From contig JADNRX010000028.1 in assembly GCA_015501595.1 (NCBI GenBank), positions 62,001-126,000 on the forward strand: a DNA stretch of 64,000 bases, read 5' to 3'. The translations under genes and the position numbers were made by a program. Shown here piece by piece: positions 57,850 to 64,000 of this stretch (position 1 is its first letter; each line of letters opens with the position of its first letter). The DNA is from Hymenopellis radicata. Taxonomy: Eukaryota; Basidiomycota; Agaricomycetes; Agaricales; Physalacriaceae. Under the pieces are notes generated by a model. The model had not been told where the DNA came from and did not search any database. It saw only the letters and a list, made by a program, of their open reading frames with translations.

Positions 57850-58330
57850 TGCATCATTCTGGGTGTCGTTCAGAGGCCTGCGATTCCGCGCCGATTCGTG
57901 TTATCCCATTATATATTCCCGGGCTCACTGCTAAAAATTTTCATCAAATTTCATTGGTACACGTTAGAGAGATGAAATTTGTAGAGCTAATGTTCATCCG
58001 CTGTGGAGAAACTTGCCAGACCTCCTGAGCGGGTGGTGGTGGTGGTGGTGGTAGATCTGTCTGGTCGGTCCTTCAGAAGAGGATATTCGAAGTATGAAGC
58101 AATATATTTTATAATCTAGTTTCTTGCTATATCTTTTGAGGAGTATGAGGTTGGTATGAAGCGCTGGTAGCGCGTCGGGCGGAACGATGTGAATGTTCAA
58201 AGAAGAGTTCTCCACGCGATCTTGCCGCATTTGGCCATCACAGCTTTTGTGACCCAACGATCTGGCACCCTCAAAACAACCTTAACTGCGCATTGGTGTG
58301 GCAAGCACGCCATTATGGCTCTATTCTGAC
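57850..58330. other. spacer
   Basis: No gene. A (GGT)n run lies at 58030-58053. Confidence 0.4.
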
Positions 58331-58530
58331 TTCATTCACTGTCAGACGCAAGAAAACAATAAAATTCGGCCGAAGTACGGGTATCACGGGCCGTATAGTA
58401 CGTCCGTAACTACTACTCGCCTGGACAAGACCCGAACCGTATTGAGCTAGCCAAAGCTCTGACGGGTACGGACCCGTACCCGTACAACCGAACCGTACCA
58501 CCCGTAGTACGGATTCGGTGATCATCCCTA
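58331..58530. mobile_element. right end of a hAT-like element
   Basis: The terminus at 58530 read inward on the minus strand is TAGGGATGATCACCGAATCC, a classic hAT end. Inside it are several GTACGG/CCGTAC and ACGGGT motifs on both strands as subterminal repeats (58375-58520). No matching left end or 8 bp duplication was found, so the copy is truncated. Confidence 0.55.
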
Positions 58531-59149
58531 TCGACGGCGGGATACGCCGACATGAGCTTGTCGTCAAAGGTTTTCGGGAAGAACATTGACAGGAGCGCTA
58601 CACATGTAAGTTGGTGGTACCACGTTCTCATGGACAATAGGTTCAAGTACCTTATAAAATTCGTGATCGACAAAGCGAGAGACGATAGTTGGATGGCCTT
58701 CGGGCGCACCGGTCTAAAGAAATGCGTCCATTAGAACGAAGATTATACGCGACATGAAGAGGCACGGCGCCCACCTGGAACCGCCCGAATTCATTGCATT
58801 GAAGAAACTTACATCATCCAACTCCAAGAATGCTCCCAATTGTCAACACTGATATTCCTGTACTGAGGTAAAGTGTCATCGTGGCTGCTGATATCCGCAC
58901 TAGAGGAGGAATGAGTCTCTCACAAGGCACATAACCAGTCGAACGACTCACTCTGAGATTGAGGGATGTCGCTCCCGCATCCACGAGCCGAAGGCTTCTA
59001 GAGCGTGATCAAGACCCCGTCCACTCTCTGGAGTCTTGTGTTCTTCCTGTCGACCTCCCAGACCTCAAGGTCACAGAACTCGTAAAACGGTTGGTTAGGA
59101 CCTGTAGCTGGCTGAAGATTCTGCCACAAGCCCATTGGATCGTTAACTA
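58531..59149. other. spacer
   Basis: Short open frames at 58552-58734 and 58959-59150 have no relatives that I recognise and no clear splice pattern. Nothing can be supported. Confidence 0.3.
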
Positions 59150-59690
59150 ATCACGCTCCTTTTTCAAACTCGGCCTATCCCACAATGTCAGCTACCGCGT
59201 TGAAAGGACACGCAGGGACGTACAGCATTGGCGAAACCCAACGCGAGGAAGAACACGCCAGCTCTTGCTTTCCCGCGAGTGATGACTTGGCCGAAGTAGA
59301 AGACGGGTCCAGGATGTTTAGTGACGGACACGGACGATTAGAGAGTTAACAGTCAGTTTAATGGTCCCAGAATTTAAAGGTGGACGTACTCATGCAGACC
59401 ATAGCACCTGCACAGTAGAGCATGGTGACCAAGAACGGTATTCTGAAGCGGTCGGGAGTCCAGTAGCCAAAGTACTTAAATGCGGCCCAGTCACGGCGTC
59501 TAACAGGCGAATGAACAATGTCCGTGCGCCAAAGGACGGAACATACTCTGGCGGAATCCGATTAGACTAGGAGTCCGTCTTCTCGTGTTTCTCGTCGTCT
59601 CCAAGGTGTTGGATCTTCTCGTGAACGCGCTGCAAGAGCCTCGCCGAGCAGTGCGGGCCGGTCGTTCTAGCGTCGAATACAAGATTTAAA
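59150..59690 (-). pseudogene. unidentified membrane protein remnant
   Basis: Minus-strand stretches DWAAFKYFGYWTPDRFRIPF with LVTMLYCAGAMVCM (about 59490-59390) and FYFGQVITRGKARAGVFFLA with LGFANAV (about 59315-59235) look like conserved exons with hydrophobic helices. They are preceded by a segment with an in-frame stop (about 59570) and the acceptor of the intervening gap is unclear. The family was not recognised. Confidence 0.35.
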
Positions 59691-60380
59691 GAAGATGTAC
59701 AGAGGTGAGGTCTCTATATCAATCGGGCATGGGCTAATTAACCATGAGTGCACGGACTAGCTTTCGATTTCAGCTACGTCACCAAATTAAGCCAAAATTT
59801 GCCTGCCGCGAGAATAAGTTGCCGTCTGCTCTCTTCTGCCACCACCATGCGTCGGCGCGTTCGAATGCCCATTTGATACCTAAATACGCCGCACGTAACT
59901 CGCTGCAGCTAAGCCAACAGCTGAGACATCTGCTCCCTAAATACTCGCCCAGGGACCAGATTTCCTTAAACGCTTAGCCTGGATCGTTCTGGTCATACTC
60001 GGGCGCTTTCTTATGCCCTATGAGTACCTGAATGTGACGCAATTTTCCCCGAGACGCTACGACTTGACTCCCGCTGTGTGGCGCAAAATTACACACCTAG
60101 CAGGTCAGATTTCCTCACTGCTTATCCCGGTTCTTTCGGGTGATACGCGCGCGCGGTTGGATACACATTTACTGCCCAAAGACGTCGCAATTAGCGCCGT
60201 GAGTCAAGGACCAGAACTCGGAGATCTGCTCCTGGATTACTCGCCTTGGAACCAGATCTCCTCCACGTCTTCCCCTGGTTCGTTCGGGTTGATTCCGGGA
60301 GCGATTTAATCCAAAATCAGTGCCAAAATTGAACGCGAGGATTCGCAAGCGGCTGGCATAAGAACTCCGAAAGCTACGAA
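59691..60380. repeat. spacer with a two-copy degenerate repeat
   Basis: CTGCTCCCTAAATACTCGCC-GGACCAGATTTCC at about 59928-59966 and CTGCTCCTGGATTACTCGCC-GAACCAGATCTCC at about 60222-60262 are related and 295 bp apart. No gene was recognised. Confidence 0.4.
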
Positions 60381-60382
60381 CA

Positions 60383-61118
60383 GGTATGATAACTCCGTGT
60401 CTTTGCACGGAAAACGTGTTGCAGTTATTGGGAACGGAGCTTCGGCGTACGTGAATCATTATGACTGGCGACTTGAGTGCTGACTTCCTCGATCTGCTGC
60501 AGTACATAGATGGTCCCCGTCATCTCTGAGGATCCAACAGTTCAGATCGTCGAGTTCTGTCGAACGCCCAATTGGTTCTTGCCACCTGTATGTTTGTCCT
60601 TGACTCCTTGGATCCCGAGTGCGGACCAATTCATGTTATGACAGATTCGTTCCAAATACAGTTCTCTCGTGAAATGGGTGTTCAAAAATGTTCCCTTTTA
60701 CATGAAGCTGACGCGTTTTCGAATGTTCCTTGCAGTGCGTCTCGCCCATCTGCTTTCCGTTGTCCTATTTATTAACACATGCATCTTAGGGTGAATTCAT
60801 GTATTTCTCCATTTTCGATCCCATGATTGAGACGGTCGGTACTGGCATAGACACTCTACACATTTTCTTATTTTCATTCTCGCAGTCCGGTAAACGCTAC
60901 ATCCGAATTACCGGTCCAGAGGAGTATCATGACCGTTAATACCTTCGTATAGTCAGCAGTTTACGCCTCATTCTCACACGAGCTCACCTGACCGCTCCAG
61001 AACTCGGACGCCGGAGGGTGATTTTCGATACAGACTATCTAGCAGCTTTACATCGTCCCAATCTAACACTCGATTGGAACGGGATTGACCGCATCGTCGA
61101 GGATGGTATCATCACTGG
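60383..61118 (+). pseudogene. flavin-containing monooxygenase-type pseudogene
   Basis: Exon remnants read SVSLHGKRVAVIGNGASA (60395-60447), the second dinucleotide-binding GxGxSA motif, then MVPVISEDPTVQIVEFCRTP with NWFLPP (60511-60590). Next come KYSSLVKWVFKNVPFYMKL (60650-60710), YIRITGPEEYHDR (60899-60937) and VIFDTDYLAALHRPNLTLDW with DRIVEDGI (61018-61110). This is the order in class B flavin monooxygenases (FMO and Baeyer-Villiger type). The N-terminal FAD-binding part and the final ATG region are missing and frames shift between segments. A working enzyme would insert oxygen using NADPH and FAD. Confidence 0.7.
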
Positions 61119-61189
61119 TAAGACAGGTAGTGTCTGATGCCTTTACGGTCCTTCATGGTGGGCTCACAGCGAACCTGAGGGGAGAAGTT

Positions 61190-62400
61190 CTTCTTGTCAG
61201 CTGTGAATGCTGTCGGCAGGGAAGCAAGTCGGGTACACATTCTTCTCTCGTCATATCAAGGAAAGCGCAAGCTCAATCACGTCGTCTCAGCGTGTAGTTC
61301 GCAAAAGATCCATGGGTACACGGTCTACGGAACCTTCACAGAATATGCGGTGAGTGAAATGCATGTCCAAATCAGCCTTGATGATGATGGACGCAGGTAT
61401 CTTATGTCGACTACGTAACTCCCACTCCAGAAGGAATCGAAAGTGCGGCGGCGGCGCCGATTCTATGTGCAGTTGGTGTTACGACTTCGTTCAATGAATC
61501 CATCCTGAACAATTTAAATTTGCAAGGGCGTCACCATATACAAAGCGCTTCTACAAACGAAACCGAAGGCAGGGAACTGGGTCACTATCAGCGGAGCGGG
61601 TGGAGGGTTGGGTCATCTAGGTGCATCCACTGACCTCCTTCGAGACTACCTTCCTTACAACTCCTGCTGGTAGGAGTACAGTACGCACAGACAATGGGAC
61701 TACGCGTCATCACCATAGGTACGTTTAGTTTTCTTGTAACTCTCGTCGATTAACTTCCGCAGACACGGGAGATGCGAAACGCGATCTTTGCCTGGCGCTT
61801 GGCGCCGAGAAGTTCGTCGATTTCACGACTAGCACCAATGTCGTTCAAGATGTTATTGATGCTGCAGAAGGTCTAGGTCCTCATGCTGCTGTTATAGCCG
61901 CTGGTCAAGTTCGTGGTGTTCCATTTCCTTTCGCCTTGACCTACAAGCTTCGCACAGGCAGAGCCGTTGAATCAAGTGCTGTTATACCTCAGGAAAACGG
62001 GTACCTTGGTCACTGTCGGGATGGCTTCTAGTACTGCCACTTTGAGCCTTCCACACAGCCTCATGATTTCAAAAGTGGGTCTCCGAGTTCTCCGTAATGA
62101 GCAGGACCGCTGAACGTATGAATTTAGTCGCTCACTTGGATTGGCTCCGCCGTCGGGTAGATCGTCAGGCCATTTCTCCGAGTTGCGACTAGCAATGGCT
62201 AGGAATCGACAAGACGCCATTGAGGCACTGGCACTCGCGGCGAGGGGCAAGGCTCGATGTAACTATGAAATTCGTAAGCCGGAAGATGTAAACCGGTATG
62301 TCGAAGTCTGTTCCAAGAAGCACAGGAGCGTTAATACCTTCCAGTGTCATGGCAGAGATGGAGTCTGGGAAGATCGCCGGGAGGATCGTATTGAAGATCT
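61190..62400 (+). pseudogene. zinc-type alcohol dehydrogenase pseudogene
   Basis: Recognisable parts are CECCRQGSKS (61205-61235, position of the structural zinc cysteines), KIHGYTVYGTFTEYA (61305-61350), VTPTPEGIESAAAAPILCA (61415-61470) and [16 protein letters not shown] (61580-61625), the NAD-binding glycine motif. LGAEKFVDFTTSTNVVQDV (61800-61860), TGTLVTVGMAS (61995-62030) and RNRQDAIEALALAARGKARC (62200-62260) follow. The order and spacing match fungal medium-chain Zn alcohol dehydrogenases. The N-terminal catalytic zinc region is missing, and insertions and frame changes occur at 61480-61560 and 61625-61690. It lies just downstream of the FMO remnant on the same strand. Confidence 0.75.
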
Positions 62401-63439
62401 AAACATTGTAACATTCGGTTTCAAGTGAAGGCGAACAAGAACAAGGCGGCATGTGTATAACAGTGTAGTCGCAATGGGACATGATGGTGTTGATCGTTGT
62501 GCTTACATGTTACCGGACAAGATTCACTGAGGCAACAGGTAACCGCCGTCCCGTCCGCTCGTTGCTTGATCATGAGCGGCATTTAAAGTGCATCACGTCT
62601 CCCTGATACCCCGGGCATTCGAGCTCACAGTCTGCCAGAGCGAAGATGGCAGCGGACTCTGCGGTACCAAAGTTAGATGCGAGAGAATGTAGGCTGACGA
62701 TAGCTAATGTATGCCAGTTCATTTTACGCCGAGCGCGAAAGACATCACAGCCTGAATTATCGATGGAGGTGTTATCTAACATCTACTGTCCTTTTCATCA
62801 CACTGCGACATTTCATCAAGGCTTCTGAGAGCGAACTTGACGGGTGTGGCTGTGCTGGGTAACTGAATTGCAACCAGGATCGAGACCTCACAACCAAAGC
62901 AGCGAAGCAACGAAACTTGCCATTTATCCACTACTACGCTGCCGTCCGCCAGAAGATCATCGCAAGTTGAGTACTTTGAAATGGCTCAGAAATCCTTCAT
63001 CCTCAGACAACTCAATTGTCAAGTTTTCGGCTAGCAGTCCCGGAGCATATCAGGATTGTGGCCACTCATTCCGACACGCTTTTTCCTGGGCGCATCGCGT
63101 GTATCAAAAATGACTTGTTTGGCGCGCTGTCATCTCCAAAGATACAGATGCAACGAACTGTACTCAGCTCTAACCGCGATTCGAACGGAGATGTCCCTTG
63201 GCGCAATTGTCCTACTTCTGTGCTGCTTGTTTCTGTGATCTGGATTCATTCTCATGGTCGACGTCATGCCACGCTAGCCTATCTCGCTAGCTCTCAGACT
63301 CGACTACCACCGCTGGACGTCCACCGGACGTTCGAAGGGATAGACGAGGATCAGTGACTCTATTTAGAGCCACCACGTCAAGTTATTCTTATTCCAACCG
63401 TATTTCGGCAATGGAAAGGCTGTACTACGCTTCACACGA
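62401..63439. other. spacer before the last gene
   Basis: No gene with coding support. The right end is the promoter region of the gene at 63506. Confidence 0.35.
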
Positions 63440-63505
63440 TATAAAACGCGTCTCTCTCTCGTTCGAGTTGGCCATTCCACTTTCTACTTCTTCTTCGCCG
63501 CTCCA
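63440..63505 (+). promoter_or_regulatory. TATA box and CT-rich leader
   Basis: TATAAAA at 63440-63446 is followed by a CT-rich stretch (TCTCTCTCTCGTTCG, CACTTTCTACTTCTTCTTCG) up to the ATG at 63506, as in many basidiomycete promoters. Confidence 0.55.
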
Positions 63506-64000
63506 ATGTCGACCAACTACGCAGCAGTCTACGGGTACAAGTCCCTCACGGCGGCAGTCATCTTCACCATCGCCTACATCCCGCTCTCGCCTTGGTTCGT
63601 GCTTAAAGCCATTTCCGACTTTACATGGATCTGGATTACTTTGCGCTGTGTCTTTTGTTCCAGTACGTTTTCGTTTCTTCCGATTTGTCCACTGTTAATG
63701 TCATGCTCATTCGAACCTAGTCCGTATTGCAGTATTCTTGCTCCGGGCTATTGAGATTGGATCCGACGAAAACCTCACCCTCCCGATCGTCGGCCAGGTC
63801 TTGCTCCTAGCTGGCTTCTTCGGTCTCTTGTACGCGGCGTATAGTGTGGTGCTCGACCGGTATGTTTTCTCACTTCAATCAGTTTTGCACTCTGTTGGTT
63901 TTAATGCGCCTCCCAGCGAGCAGCTCCTTGATCTCCCACCGCCCAGTTCTCCCCTCGCCCGCGGGTTCACGAGATGGCGCCGCACATTCTTAGGGCCGTC
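63506..64000 (+). CDS. multi-pass membrane protein (DUF7702-like), 5' part, runs off the window
   Basis: Exons are 63506-63662, 63721-63859 and 63917 onward, separated by GT-AG introns of 58 and 57 bp whose phases agree. The start MSTNYAAVYGYKSLTAAVIF is followed by three predicted helices (AAVIFTIAYIPLSPWFVL, RIAVFLLRAIEIG, LPIVGQVLLLAGFFGLLYAA). A VVLDR loop and a Pro-rich cytoplasmic segment (LLDLPPPSSPLARGF) come next. The pattern recalls the fungal seven-helix DUF7702 group, whose role is unknown. No frame break is seen, and codon use looks like a normal expressed gene. Confidence 0.65.

Overview
The window looks like fungal nuclear DNA, most likely from a mushroom-forming basidiomycete (Agaricomycetes). 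It has many 47-60 bp GT-AG introns, several with a CTGAC branch site close to the AG. It also carries a Plavaka transposase, hAT, pogo and Ulp1-linked DDE transposases, and remnants of P450, FMO and ADH genes. I see no bacterial-style operon, tRNA, rRNA or CRISPR array. This is a repeat-rich, probably heterochromatic region: nearly everything from 1 to about 42 kb is mobile or tandemly repeated DNA, and most of the rest is decayed host genes.

Layout. 1-2000: end of a hAT-like element and two small TA-flanked MITEs. 2001-13838: one satellite array of a 160 bp unit (about 46 copies), split by a 4483 bp pogo-family transposon (4870-9352) that duplicated a TA of the satellite. 13839-15693: an LTR and gag-like fragment carrying two MITEs. 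15.7-24.35 kb: a minus-strand DNA transposon encoding an Ulp1-type protease and a DDE transposase, both broken. Its protease gene is interrupted by a very young LTR retrotransposon (19885-24176) that encodes only Gag and an aspartic protease. 24.4-25.8 kb: MITE and hAT transposase remnants. 25.9-30.2 kb: a Plavaka transposon whose leader contains four look-alike introns. 30.2-42.1 kb: non-coding dispersed repeats, two hAT non-autonomous elements with perfect 8 bp target duplications (33784-35574 and 35768-36842), an inverted remnant of the same satellite (38480-39252), and a MITE inserted in the end of another MITE (41649-42056).

From 42.3 kb host-type genes appear, mostly ruined: the 3' end of an aldehyde dehydrogenase, a duplicated pair of cytochrome P450 pseudogenes, an FAD monooxygenase and a zinc alcohol dehydrogenase. 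They could be the remains of an oxidative or secondary-metabolism cluster. Two genes look intact. One is a nine-exon, 1267-residue gene (49472-53657) with a zinc-finger-like site; I judge it related to the non-helicase region of fungal RecQ/telomere-linked-helicase-like proteins. The other is a multi-pass membrane protein gene that starts at 63506 and runs off the window.

Most functional statements rest on motif recognition by eye. Splice sites were worked out from frame continuity. The 1267-residue and Plavaka models close exactly, and the pogo model closes if one base is missing.
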